Origin: Pedobacter sp. Leaf41 | GTDB taxonomy: Bacteria; Bacteroidota; Bacteroidia; Sphingobacteriales; Sphingobacteriaceae | Reading direction: 5' to 3' | NCBI RefSeq assembly: GCF_001422545.1 | Contig: NZ_LMLE01000001.1 | Location: 534,830-598,829, forward strand | DNA length: 64,000 bases | Part shown: one piece after another, positions 16,524 to 25,275 of the stretch | Position numbering within the stretch: position 1 is the stretch's first letter | How the letters are laid out: every line of letters starts with the position of its first letter | The notes under the pieces: generated by a model | The model's database searches: none | Told to the model about the DNA's origin: nothing | The model's input: only the letters and a program-made list of their open reading frames with translations | Made by a program: the position numbers and the translations under genes

Positions 16524-17021
16524 ATAGTGGTAGTTTCTAGATAAATCATATTGTGTGGGAGATCTTTGTTTCGAATTAAGTAGATTTGATTTTTCCCGCT
16601 GATGCCGAAAATTTCACAGATTTTTTAGCATAAAGAGCTTCGATTGTTGATTTTTTCCTCAGCTTATACTGATTTTTCCTTTCTACGTTTTTAGCATAAC
16701 CATTAAGATCCTGAAATAAATTCAAGATGACGATCGTTCATGCGGATCGTTCATCCCGAGTTCTCCGTGTAGATTGTTCACTCAAACAATTCAGTTTAGC
16801 CACCTCCGCAATCTCAATTCCGACCATTATAAGCGCAAAACTATAACTAAATTATATTCGTTGGATTAACAGTTATGATTAATATTTCATTATTGTCTAC
16901 TTAAATAATCAATCTGATAATTATGATACCAAATTCTTCTAAATAATTATCAAAATTAAAAATAACTGTATTCATCTCTAAATTTTTAGTTTCTTTGCGT
17001 TGAGCAACCAAAACCAACCAA
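16524..17021. other. 500-bp intergenic region with repeat debris
   Basis: I see no credible gene. It contains CCCGCTGATGCCGAAAATT and a copy of the CCTGAAATAAATTCAAG repeat (16707-16732), then a very AT-rich stretch before the asparaginase gene. TTTCTTTG near 16991 is one base off a -7 box. Confidence 0.5.
16707..16732. repeat. CCTGAAATAAATTCA repeat, copy 1
   Basis: GATCCTGAAATAAATTCAAG continues to GATGACG and matches 23 of 26 bases of the copy at 18335-18360. The core is imperfectly palindromic (TGAAATAAATTCA). Confidence 0.7.
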
Positions 17022-18041
17022 ATGACAAAGATTCTAATAATTTATACCGGTGGTACCATCGGTATGGTAAACGATCCCGTAAACGGAATGTTAATTCCTT
17101 TCAATTTCGAACAGATTAAAGAAAATGTTCCGGAATTAAGTCGTTTAGATTATCATCTAGATGTTCACTCGTTCACTCCGGTATTAGATTCTTCTAACAT
17201 GGATCCAGAGATTTGGAAAACTTTGGCAGAGTTGATTAACACCAAATATGATCTTTATGACGGCTTTGTTATTTTGCATGGCTCAGATACCATGGCTTTT
17301 ACCGCCTCAGCACTCAGCTTTATGCTCGAAAATTTAGGTAAAGCTGTTGTTTTAACAGGTTCTCAGCTGCCCATCGGGGAAATCAGGACAGATGCAAAGG
17401 AAAATCTTATCACTGCTTTGGAAATAGCAGCAACAAAAGAGGATGGGAAATCGCTGTTTCCAGAAGTTTGCATTTATTTCGACGCCCAATTATTTAGAGG
17501 TAATCGTTCTATAAAATACAATAGCGAAAAGTTCGAGGCTTTTCGTTCACCAAATTATCCTGTTTTGGCCGAAGCTGGAGTGCATTTGCAATTTAACACC
17601 AATTATGTAATGAAAGCGCCAGACGGGCAACTTAAACTCAATACCAATTTTAATTCTAACATTGGTGTGTTGAAGTTATATCCAGGCATCACGCCTCAAG
17701 CTGTGTCAGCAATCACCGATTCTAAAGTCGACGCCATCATTTTAGAAGCTTTTGGATCTGGCAATACCACAACTGCCCAATGGTTTTTAGATAGTCTTCG
17801 CAAAGCTATTTTAAACGGTAAAATCATCATCGATATTTCTCAATGTAAAAAAGGATCGGTGCACTTAGGTCGGTATGAAACCAGTCGCGAGTTATTAAAA
17901 ATGGGCATCATCAGTGGTTACGACCTTACTTTTGAAGCTGCGGTAACTAAGCTAATGTATGTTTTAGGTCTAGGCTTACCTCTGGAAGAAAGCCGGAAGT
18001 TAATGGATGAATCTTTACGTGGAGAATTAACAAAAGATTAA
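17022..18041 (+). CDS. ansA: Type I L-asparaginase
   Basis: The 339-residue protein starts KILIIYTGGTIGMV, with the catalytic Thr in TGGTIG. The second catalytic block is ILHGSDTMAFTASALSF. LTGSQLPIGEIRTDAKENLI is characteristic of bacterial type I enzymes. It hydrolyses asparagine to aspartate and ammonia. There is no signal peptide, so it is cytoplasmic. It is a single gene between two repeat-containing spacers. Confidence 0.93.
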   Translation: MTKILIIYTGGTIGMVNDPVNGMLIPFNFEQIKENVPELSRLDYHLDVHSFTPVLDSSNMDPEIWKTLAELINTKYDLYDGFVILHGSDTMAFTASALSFMLENLGKAVVLTGSQLPIGEIRTDAKENLITALEIAATKEDGKSLFPEVCIYFDAQLFRGNRSIKYNSEKFEAFRSPNYPVLAEAGVHLQFNTNYVMKAPDGQLKLNTNFNSNIGVLKLYPGITPQAVSAITDSKVDAIILEAFGSGNTTTAQWFLDSLRKAILNGKIIIDISQCKKGSVHLGRYETSRELLKMGIISGYDLTFEAAVTKLMYVLGLGLPLEESRKLMDESLRGELTKD

Positions 18042-18280
18042 TTATTGGTTTGAAAGGCAATTGCGGGTGCAATTTTTAATGCTACTCCCGCTATCAGTTT
18101 AATCTTTTTGTTAACGTGTTCGCAACTCCCATCAGTTGCGCTACAAAAAGTATCTCACTACTATCGGCCTTAGGTGACCAATTACTGTAAAAAAAATCGA
18201 ATAAGCGTTCATCAAAAAAATTGGTAAGTAAAACTTCTGCAATTATGATCACCATCATTTCGGTTGTTCGTATTTAGCAC

Positions 18281-18288
18281 TATTTTTG
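18281..18288 (+). promoter_or_regulatory. -7 box of the CstB-like gene
   Basis: TATTTTTG matches TAnnTTTG, about 85 bases before the ATG at 18373. TTTCGG stands about 20 bases upstream in place of a -33 TTG. Confidence 0.45.
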
Positions 18289-18300
18289 TTAGTAAATAGG

Positions 18301-18360
18301 TTATGCTGAACTTGATTCAGCATCTATTCAATAAGACCCTGAAATAAATTCAAGGAGACG
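18301..18360. repeat. CCTGAAATAAATTCA repeat, copy 2, with hairpin
   Basis: TGCTGAACTTGATTCAGCA (18304-18322) is a hairpin and is followed by GACCCTGAAATAAATTCAAG, which matches the copy at 16707-16732. The two-part layout resembles a dispersed Bacteroidota intergenic repeat. Confidence 0.65.
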
Positions 18361-18372
18361 AACAGATAAATC

Positions 18373-19785
18373 ATGAAAATAGAACAAATATATACTGGGT
18401 GTTTGGCAGAGGCTGCTTATTACATAGAAAGTAACGGCGAAGCTGCGATTATAGATCCACTGAGAGAAGTTGGAACTTATTTAAAAAAAGCGGAGAAAGC
18501 TGGCGCAACAATTAAGTATATTTTTGAAACCCATTTTCATGCAGATTTTGTTTCTGGCCACGTGGATTTAGCCGATAAATCTGGCGCTAAAATTATCTAT
18601 GGACCAACAGCCAAAACGGAATTTGAATCGCACATTGCTAAAGATGGCGAGAAGTTCCAGATAGGCGATTTAACCATTACGGCTTTACATACGCCTGGTC
18701 ATACCTTAGAATCGACCACTTATTTGTTAACTGATGAAAAAGGAAAAGACCATTGCATTTTTAGTGGCGATACCCTGTTTATAGGAGATGTTGGTCGCCC
18801 CGATTTAGCGCAGAAAGGAAATTTAACCATGGAAGATTTAGCAGGAATGCTATATGATTCTCTTAATGAAAAAATCAAACCATTGGCCGATGATGTGATT
18901 GTGTATCCTGCACATGGTGCGGGTTCTGCTTGCGGAAAAAGCATGAGCAAGGAAACTTTTGATACTTTAGGCCATCAAAAAGAAGTAAATTACGCCCTTA
19001 AGGCACAAAACAAAGAACAATTTATATCAGAAGTTACTGACGGTATTATGCCTCCTCCACAGTACTTTGCTAAAAATGCTGCAATAAATAAAGGTGGTGT
19101 AGAAAGTATCGACGGCATTTATGAAAAAGGTTTAAATGCTTTAACACCGCAAGCTTTTGAAGATACCGCCAATCAAACCGGAGCAATCATGCTCGATACC
19201 CGTAACCCACAAGTCTTTGCAAAAGGGTTTATTCCCAATGCCATTAATATTGGCCTGAACGGGCAGTTTGCCCCTTGGGTTGGCGCACTAATTACCGATT
19301 TAAATCAACCCATTTTATTGATCACTGATGAAGGCAAAGAGGAGGAAACCATCACCCGCTTAACTCGTGTGGGCTATGACAGTACAATTGGATATCTGGA
19401 TGGTGGTTTTGAACGGTGGACTGATGCCGGAAAAGAAATTGATACCATCGAAACCATTTCAGCAGAAATTTTTGAAGAAGCCGTAACAGAACAAGAAATA
19501 ATAGCTCTTGATGTTCGTAAGCCGGGTGAATATGAATCGGAACATTTGGAGTTTACTTTAAGTCGCCCTTTGGATTTTATTAACGATTGGATGGGAGAGA
19601 TTGACCCAAATAAAACTTATTATATTCATTGTGCCGGCGGTTACAGATCGATGATTGCGGCCTCTATTCTAAAGTCTCGTGGCGTAGAGCATGTAATTGA
19701 TATAGCTGGTGGTTACGGGGCTATTAAGAATACAAATTTAAAACGAACGGATTTTGCTTGCCCGAGTAAGGCTATGAAAGTTTAA
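18373..19785 (+). CDS. CstB-like persulfide dioxygenase-rhodanese
   Basis: The 470-residue protein has an N-terminal metallo-beta-lactamase/ETHE1-type persulfide dioxygenase domain, with THFHADFVSGH at residues 53-63 (H54, H56, D58, H63), HTPGHTLES and FSGDTLFIGDVGRPDL. Two rhodanese domains follow. The first (LDTRNPQVFAKG) has no cysteine at the active-site loop (LLITDEG) and looks inactive; the second has C420 in HCAGGYRS. This order (PDO, pseudo-rhodanese, rhodanese) is that of S. aureus CstB, which oxidises CoA and bacillithiol persulfides to thiosulfate. A bacillithiol reductase gene follows. Confidence 0.85.
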   Translation: MKIEQIYTGCLAEAAYYIESNGEAAIIDPLREVGTYLKKAEKAGATIKYIFETHFHADFVSGHVDLADKSGAKIIYGPTAKTEFESHIAKDGEKFQIGDLTITALHTPGHTLESTTYLLTDEKGKDHCIFSGDTLFIGDVGRPDLAQKGNLTMEDLAGMLYDSLNEKIKPLADDVIVYPAHGAGSACGKSMSKETFDTLGHQKEVNYALKAQNKEQFISEVTDGIMPPPQYFAKNAAINKGGVESIDGIYEKGLNALTPQAFEDTANQTGAIMLDTRNPQVFAKGFIPNAINIGLNGQFAPWVGALITDLNQPILLITDEGKEEETITRLTRVGYDSTIGYLDGGFERWTDAGKEIDTIETISAEIFEEAVTEQEIIALDVRKPGEYESEHLEFTLSRPLDFINDWMGEIDPNKTYYIHCAGGYRSMIAASILKSRGVEHVIDIAGGYGAIKNTNLKRTDFACPSKAMKV

Positions 19786-19792
19786 GGCTATG

Positions 19793-19880
19793 GTCATTGC
19801 CAGGAACGAAGCAATCTTGAAACATTTGCAATTTTACCGCAAACCTAAAGCATTAAGATTGCTTCGTGCCTCGCAATGAC
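19793..19880. repeat. REP-like palindromic element, copy C
   Basis: Arms 19793-19818 and 19855-19880 are inverted copies (GTCATTGCCAGGAACGAAGC and GCTTCGTGCCTCGCAATGAC), separated by 36 bases. Third member of the family, between the persulfide dioxygenase and ypdA. Confidence 0.85.
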
Positions 19881-19940
19881 GAGGTTATGTTCTACAATTG
19901 AAAAATTTTATAGCGCTTAAATGGTGCTAGATAAATATAA

Positions 19941-20903
19941 ATGGCGAAGCAAAATCAATACGATATCATCATCATTGGCGCAGGACCGATTGGAATGGCT
20001 TGTGCAATTAAAGCGCAGAAGGCTAATTTGAGCTACCTGATTATTGAAAAGGGTGCTTTAGTAAATAGCCTTTTTAACTATCCGGTTTTCATGACATTCT
20101 TTTCCACGTCTCAAAAACTGGAGATTGGCGATACGCCCTTTGTTACCATCAACCCGAAACCAAATCGCAACGAAGCCGTTGAATATTATCGTAGAGTTGC
20201 TGAAAAGTTCGATTTAAAGATCAACCTTTTTGAAACAGTTAAACAGGTTTTGAAACAAGGAGAAGACTTTGAAGTCAATACGACAAAGGCAAGTTATACA
20301 GCGAAAAATGTAGTAGTAGCCACAGGATTTTATGACGTTCCATTATTAATGAATATCCCTGGCGAAGATTTGCCCAAAGTAACTCATTATTACAAAGATC
20401 CGCATTTGTATGCCTTTCAAAATGTGGTAGTAGTTGGAGCAAATAATTCTGGCGTTGATGCTGCCTTAGAAACTTACCGTAAAGGGGCAAATGTTACAAT
20501 GGTGGTTCGCAGTGGCGAAATGGGTCCTCACGTAAAATATTGGGTTCGTCCGGATATTGAAAACAGGATTAAAGAAGGAGCAATCACTGCTCATTTCCAT
20601 TCAGAATTACTCGAAATTAGAGAAGGCGAAGTTGATATTAAAACGCCTGATGGTGTTAAAACAATTGTCAATGATTTTGTAATTGCGATGACAGGTTACC
20701 AGCCAGATTTTTCGATGCTCAAAAGGTTCGGAATTGATTTACCGGAAAGTCTTTGTCCGGTTTATAATGAAGAAACCATGGAAACCAATGTCAAAGGTCT
20801 CTATTTAGCCGGTGTGGTTTGTGGAGGCTTGGATACACACAAACTCTTTATCGAAAATTCAAGAGTACATGCCGAAATGATTATAAGTAATATTGTAAAT
20901 TAA
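19941..20903 (+). CDS. ypdA: YpdA-family bacillithiol disulfide reductase
   Basis: The 320-residue FAD/NAD(P)-binding protein starts with DIIIIGAGPIGMACAIKAQKA (FAD site) and NYPVFMTFFSTSQKLEIGDTPF, a stretch typical of YpdA. The NADPH site is VVVGANNSGVDAALE near residue 170, and the end is LAGVVCGGLDTHKLFIENSR. YpdA reduces oxidised bacillithiol with NADPH. It is thioredoxin-reductase-like but without a CxxC pair. Together with bshA this indicates a bacillithiol system. Its end overlaps the convergent esterase by 4 bases. Confidence 0.9.
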   Translation: MAKQNQYDIIIIGAGPIGMACAIKAQKANLSYLIIEKGALVNSLFNYPVFMTFFSTSQKLEIGDTPFVTINPKPNRNEAVEYYRRVAEKFDLKINLFETVKQVLKQGEDFEVNTTKASYTAKNVVVATGFYDVPLLMNIPGEDLPKVTHYYKDPHLYAFQNVVVVGANNSGVDAALETYRKGANVTMVVRSGEMGPHVKYWVRPDIENRIKEGAITAHFHSELLEIREGEVDIKTPDGVKTIVNDFVIAMTGYQPDFSMLKRFGIDLPESLCPVYNEETMETNVKGLYLAGVVCGGLDTHKLFIENSRVHAEMIISNIVN

Positions 20904-21712
20904 TTTGTCTTACTATCAAATAAGAATTCCAGCCCTTGATAGGCGCCGTTGTGCAAAATAGTGAGGTGGTTCTCTTTTGGTAAAGGATTAAACTTCACTG
21001 ATATTTTTTTATTCACACGAATCAAGTCAGCGAACTTTTTAGCATCAGCTTCCATCTTTTGGCCCTCTTTGCCAACAGCTATATAAACTTTTTTGCCATC
21101 AGTTTTATTTATTTCTGTTAATGGGTTGCGGAGCAAGGATTCGTTGTTCCACCAAAGACTCGGACTTACAATCAGGTAATTGGAGAAAAGCTGCGGTTTA
21201 TTTAACAAAATTTCTGTAGCCAGTAATCCGCCTAGCGATTGCCCTATAATGGTTTTTGAGCTACTTGTACTGTATTTAGAATGGATGAAGGGTTGCAATT
21301 CTTCCTCAATAAAAGAAATGAATTTTGTCGAAAAACCTGTGGTTGGAAAATCCACCAGATCTTTTTTAATGGTTGTTGGAAAGGTGAAGTCACGTTTCCT
21401 ATCTACATTAGCAATACCAACAACAATGGTTGGAGGCATTTTCTCAATCATGGTTAAGAACTGAACGAGGCCGGCGATGTGTATAAAGTCTTCATTCGCA
21501 GATCCATCTAAAAGATAAATTACAGGGCATGTTTTCAAAGTATCGGCCGAATATCCACCAGGCAGATAAATATTCAATGTTCTGGTTTCATTTAAAATAG
21601 CCGAATGAATTTCTTCGATTTTACCGATTTGGAAAGATTGATTGGCCTTTGTGTTTTGTGCAGAAACAAAATTCCCAGTAAAAAGAAAAAGGATTGAAAG
21701 AAGAAATCTCAT
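20900..21712 (-). CDS. Exported esterase (esterase D / IroE-type alpha/beta hydrolase)
   Basis: The 270-residue protein has a signal peptide ending FVSAQ and a putative-esterase fold. The nucleophile elbow is GQSLGG (about residues 157-162), VIYLLDGS lies near 70, and the late His is in KENHLTILHNGAYQG. Related enzymes hydrolyse catecholate siderophores or acyl esters; the substrate here is not shown. It follows the next upstream hydrolase gene by 23 bases on the minus strand, so they form an operon. Confidence 0.82.
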   Translation of the reverse strand: MRFLLSILFLFTGNFVSAQNTKANQSFQIGKIEEIHSAILNETRTLNIYLPGGYSADTLKTCPVIYLLDGSANEDFIHIAGLVQFLTMIEKMPPTIVVGIANVDRKRDFTFPTTIKKDLVDFPTTGFSTKFISFIEEELQPFIHSKYSTSSSKTIIGQSLGGLLATEILLNKPQLFSNYLIVSPSLWWNNESLLRNPLTEINKTDGKKVYIAVGKEGQKMEADAKKFADLIRVNKKISVKFNPLPKENHLTILHNGAYQGLEFLFDSKTN

Positions 21713-21735
21713 TATTTTATGGCTTTAGGAGTCAA

Positions 21736-22767
21736 TTATAGAGGATTAATTTCTTCCTCAGCGATAGGTAAAGGATGTTTCAGCTGTAGTTTCAAAATAT
21801 TTTCTACAAAGTTATGGATAGCAGTTTCTACACTTGGTAAATCTTTTGAGGTAAGATACGAACCCAAAACATGATTGCCGGCTCCTGGAATGGCTATTTT
21901 ACGTTTCAAATGATCTGGTGTGCCTAACTCATCAAACATTTTTAACATCGCATCTACGCGTACAACCGGATCTTGTTCTGTTAAACTTTTGTAATAATAT
22001 AACATCAGCACAGGTTGTTTTACTTTTTGGAAGGTACTTCTGGTCATCGTTCCTTCAATAAATTCCTGTAGTTCTACCAAAGATTCTATCCGGTAATTGG
22101 TGTACCAGTATTTTTGATATTCGTCAGTTCTACCCTCCACTTTTCTTTCGTCGCCTCCAACAACTTTTCTGGCAATTTGTAAACCCCATGGATTATTTAA
22201 CAACCAGGCATTTTTATCGTTTATGGCCACATTAGGAGAAAGTAAGATTAAACTATTAATCTCTGGGTAGGTTGCCGCTAATTTTAACGCAACTGTACCA
22301 CCCGTAGAAGTGCCCACGAGAATTACCTTTTTGCCCAGTTTTTTACCGATGGCGTAGGCTAATTTACTGCTTTCCCACAGTCGATCAGCAGTAAAATTTT
22401 GCATTGGCGCAACGGTATCAATACCGTGATCGGCTAATCGGGCGAGATATAAATTGGCGCCAATCGCCTTCGCTAAATTTAAATGAACCGGGTTTCCTTC
22501 AGTTTTTGAAGCAGAAAATCCATGTAAATAAACCACAGCGTATTCGGTTTTCTGGTGTGCACCATTAGCCCAAATAATTTCTGCTTCATTGCCCGGTTTA
22601 ATTTTATTGAGCTGCTCAATATTTTGAACATAGCCTTCCAGCTCGTTCAATTCTGGAACTTGTATTAACGCTGCGTTATACAATGGTTTTTTTGGTTTTG
22701 GGCCAAGCAAATAGCTGATCGCCAACAGTGCTGAAACCCCGAATAGAACTTTGTAACGCCTTTTCAT
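21736..22767 (-). CDS. Membrane-anchored alpha/beta hydrolase
   Basis: The 343-residue protein starts MKRRYKVLFGVSALLAISYLLG, an N-terminal membrane anchor or signal. The hydrolase fold has VVYLHGFSASKTEG (oxyanion region, about 80-93), the nucleophile elbow GTSTGG (about 150-155) and a late His in PGAGNHVLGSY. The pattern is like monoglyceride lipases or lysophospholipases, but the substrate is unknown. First gene of a two-gene minus-strand unit with the esterase. Confidence 0.8.
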   Translation of the reverse strand: MKRRYKVLFGVSALLAISYLLGPKPKKPLYNAALIQVPELNELEGYVQNIEQLNKIKPGNEAEIIWANGAHQKTEYAVVYLHGFSASKTEGNPVHLNLAKAIGANLYLARLADHGIDTVAPMQNFTADRLWESSKLAYAIGKKLGKKVILVGTSTGGTVALKLAATYPEINSLILLSPNVAINDKNAWLLNNPWGLQIARKVVGGDERKVEGRTDEYQKYWYTNYRIESLVELQEFIEGTMTRSTFQKVKQPVLMLYYYKSLTEQDPVVRVDAMLKMFDELGTPDHLKRKIAIPGAGNHVLGSYLTSKDLPSVETAIHNFVENILKLQLKHPLPIAEEEINPL

Positions 22768-23049
22768 TCTAACAAATTACTGCTTTAAATGTAGCGGTTT
22801 AGCCGAAATAACAAAGAATATATTAAAAAATGGTTTGCCTTTCGAGGGGATTTATTGCACAGACTGATGTAGTTAAACTTGATCGGAGCGAACACGAATC
22901 CCAGTTCTTCATTGGGAGAAGTAAAGCGGATCGCAAGACTGAAGCAGTTTATGGCACTTCCGACGCTTTTCAAATCCTTAATATTAACGTTATTGATTCA
23001 CTTTTTATGGGAAATTAGCTTAAGTTTGCAATCAAAATTTTTCGACTTA
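22768..23049. other. 280-bp spacer between divergent genes
   Basis: Several overlapping frames are open here, but none looks like a protein. The right part carries the -7 box of the polyprenyl synthase. No clear repeat was found. Confidence 0.4.
23021..23028 (+). promoter_or_regulatory. -7 box of the polyprenyl synthase operon
   Basis: TAAGTTTG matches TAnnTTTG, 21 bases before the ATG. The nearest TTG is 25 bases upstream, slightly too far. Confidence 0.5.
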
Positions 23050-24021
23050 ATGCCGGGAATCGATCAGATAAAAAAACCTATAGCAGCCGATATTAAAGCG
23101 TTTGAAAAAACCTTTAAAGATTCTATGCACAGCGATGCTCCATTGCTGGATAGGATTACCCATTATATTGTAAAGCAAAAGGGCAAACAAATGCGACCGA
23201 TGTTCGTGTTTTTTGCAGCGAAACTGTGCGGCGGAATTACAGAATCTACCCACCGTGGTGCTGCTCTTGTTGAACTTTTACACACGGCAACATTAGTGCA
23301 CGATGATGTGGTTGACAATGCTTACGAGCGCCGTGGTTTTTTCTCTATTAACGCTTTATGGAAAAATAAAATTGCGGTTTTGGTAGGTGATTATTTGCTG
23401 GCCAAAGGTTTGCTACTTTCTGTAAACAATAACGAACACAGATTGTTACAAATTGTATCAGAGGCAGTAAAGCAAATGAGCGAGGGTGAATTGTTGCAGG
23501 TAGAAAAAGTGCGTAAAATGGATATTTCGGAAGAGTTGTATTTCGATGTAATCAGGCAGAAAACGGCATCTTTAATTGCATCGTGTTGTGCTGCAGGAGC
23601 AGCTTCTGCTGGTGCAAGTGATGAAATAATTGAAAAGATGCGTCTATTCGGCGAAAAAGTTGGAATTGCTTTTCAAATTAAAGATGACACTTTTGATTTT
23701 GGTACGGACGACGTAGGCAAGCCTTTAGGAATTGATATTAAAGAGAAAAAAGTGACTCTGCCATTAATATACGCTTTAAATAAAGCGGACAAAGCAGATA
23801 GAAAACGGATAATAAATCTGGTGAAAAACCATCAGGATGATCCGTCAAAGATTCAACAGATTATCGATTTTGTTAATGCACAACAAGGTGTTTATTATGC
23901 CAACCAAAAAATGCTGGAATACCAGAATGCTGCATTTGATATTTTGCATCAATTTGACGCAGGAGAAGCCAGAACAGGCTTAGAACAATTAGTACTTTAC
24001 ACTACCGAACGTAAAAAATAA
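23050..24021 (+). CDS. Polyprenyl diphosphate synthase
   Basis: The 323-residue trans-isoprenyl diphosphate synthase has GKQMRPMFV near residue 45, the first Asp-rich motif HDDVVDNAYERRG (DDVVD at 85-89) and the second FQIKDDTFDFG with KPLGIDIKEKKVTLPL. It should make the menaquinone side chain (octa- or heptaprenyl-PP). Chain length cannot be read with certainty from the sequence. The ATG at 23050 begins the conserved region; a longer in-frame extension covers the promoter and is rejected. It overlaps terC by one base. Confidence 0.88.
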   Translation: MPGIDQIKKPIAADIKAFEKTFKDSMHSDAPLLDRITHYIVKQKGKQMRPMFVFFAAKLCGGITESTHRGAALVELLHTATLVHDDVVDNAYERRGFFSINALWKNKIAVLVGDYLLAKGLLLSVNNNEHRLLQIVSEAVKQMSEGELLQVEKVRKMDISEELYFDVIRQKTASLIASCCAAGAASAGASDEIIEKMRLFGEKVGIAFQIKDDTFDFGTDDVGKPLGIDIKEKKVTLPLIYALNKADKADRKRIINLVKNHQDDPSKIQQIIDFVNAQQGVYYANQKMLEYQNAAFDILHQFDAGEARTGLEQLVLYTTERKK

Positions 24022-25070
24022 TGAGCAGCGAATTACTCTTCAGTTTAGGTTTCCTTTTATTTATTGTGCTAGTACTGGCTTTAGATTTGGGTCTTTTTAG
24101 CAAAAAGGAACATGTAATCAGCTTGAAACAGGCAGGTATCATGAGTGTTATCATGGTAGGTTTAGCCATCGGTTTTTACTTTCTTCTGCTTACCGAAGGC
24201 CATCAGCTGCATGGAATAAGGGATTTTGCCCATTTACAGGAAATTGTAACCAAGCATCAACATCATATAACCTTAAATGCTAATGATTTCCAGTCCAGTC
24301 TCTCTACCTACAGGCAAAATTTAGGACTGGAATTTTTAACTGGTTATGTAATTGAGTATGCCTTATCTGTTGATAATATCTTTGTTATTGTGCTGATATT
24401 TTCTGCATTTGCAGTGGAAGAAAAGTATTATCACCGCGTTTTATTTTGGGGTATCCTTGGCGCAATCATCATGCGTTTCATCTTTATTTTTGTTGGTGCA
24501 GCGCTGATCGCTAAGTTTGCATGGATCTTGTATCTGTTTGGTGCGTTTCTGGTTTTCACTGGTATAAAAATGTTTTTCAGTAAAGGAGAAGAAAAGATAG
24601 ATCCAGAAAATCATCCGGTGGTGAAATGGGCCTCGAAGATATTTTCTATCCATCCAAAATACGAGGGCAAAAACTTTTTCGTCACCATTAACCATAAAAG
24701 ATTCGTTACGCCATTATTTTTGGTATTACTCATAGTAGAATTTACCGATTTATTATTTGCTGTCGATTCTATTCCAGCAATTTTCGCGGTAACTAAAGAC
24801 CCTTATATTGTGTTTTTCTCCAATATTTTTGCCATTATGGGTTTGCGGTCGATGTTTTTCTTACTGGTTAATATTATCCATAAATTCCATTATCTAAAAG
24901 CAGGTTTGGCTGTTTTATTGGCATTTATTGGGGTAAAAATGTTAGGCCACGTTTATTTGGAGAAATTGGGTTTCACCACGCAACATTCATTGATTGTGAT
25001 TTTGAGTATTCTGGTGATCAGTATTGTGGCATCATTGGTTTTCCCGAAGAAGAAAGAAGCGCATCAATAG
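24021..25070 (+). CDS. TerC/Alx-family membrane protein
   Basis: The 349-residue protein has about eight transmembrane segments and the TerC hallmarks: ALDLGLFSKKEHVISLKQA near residue 22, EYALSVDNIFV in the middle and EFTDLLFAVDSIPAIFAVT in the second half. The acidic residues of these segments probably bind a cation. Alx, the best-studied relative, exports Mn2+, so a metal export role is plausible. Its ATG overlaps the polyprenyl synthase TAA (TAATG), so the two are translationally coupled. Confidence 0.88.
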   Translation: MSSELLFSLGFLLFIVLVLALDLGLFSKKEHVISLKQAGIMSVIMVGLAIGFYFLLLTEGHQLHGIRDFAHLQEIVTKHQHHITLNANDFQSSLSTYRQNLGLEFLTGYVIEYALSVDNIFVIVLIFSAFAVEEKYYHRVLFWGILGAIIMRFIFIFVGAALIAKFAWILYLFGAFLVFTGIKMFFSKGEEKIDPENHPVVKWASKIFSIHPKYEGKNFFVTINHKRFVTPLFLVLLIVEFTDLLFAVDSIPAIFAVTKDPYIVFFSNIFAIMGLRSMFFLLVNIIHKFHYLKAGLAVLLAFIGVKMLGHVYLEKLGFTTQHSLIVILSILVISIVASLVFPKKKEAHQ

Positions 25071-25275
25071 TTTCTCCAGCGCTAAATCTTATATTTCCTT
25101 ACATTTCTTATGGTATAGCTTGTTCAGATCAAGAATGCAAGAGGTAGTTAAGCTCATTGCTCTGAAGTTAAATTTTCAAGAAAAAAGCACTAACCCAAAA
25201 GCAAAATAAACGTTACAGCTTAATAGCTAACCGTAAAATTTGTACTTTCAACCCATCAATCAGCAAACCATATTC

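Larger units (their letters stand above)
18042..18372. other. 330-bp intergenic region with promoter and repeat
   Basis: No gene is supported. It holds a -7 box (18281-18288) for the persulfide dioxygenase gene and, between that and the start codon, a repeat (18301-18360) that would lie in the mRNA leader. Confidence 0.5.

Noticed and set aside
22879..23049. In-frame N-terminal extension of the polyprenyl synthase (57 residues)
   Set aside because: It covers the -7 box at 23021-23028 and shows no family similarity; the conserved protein starts at 23050.
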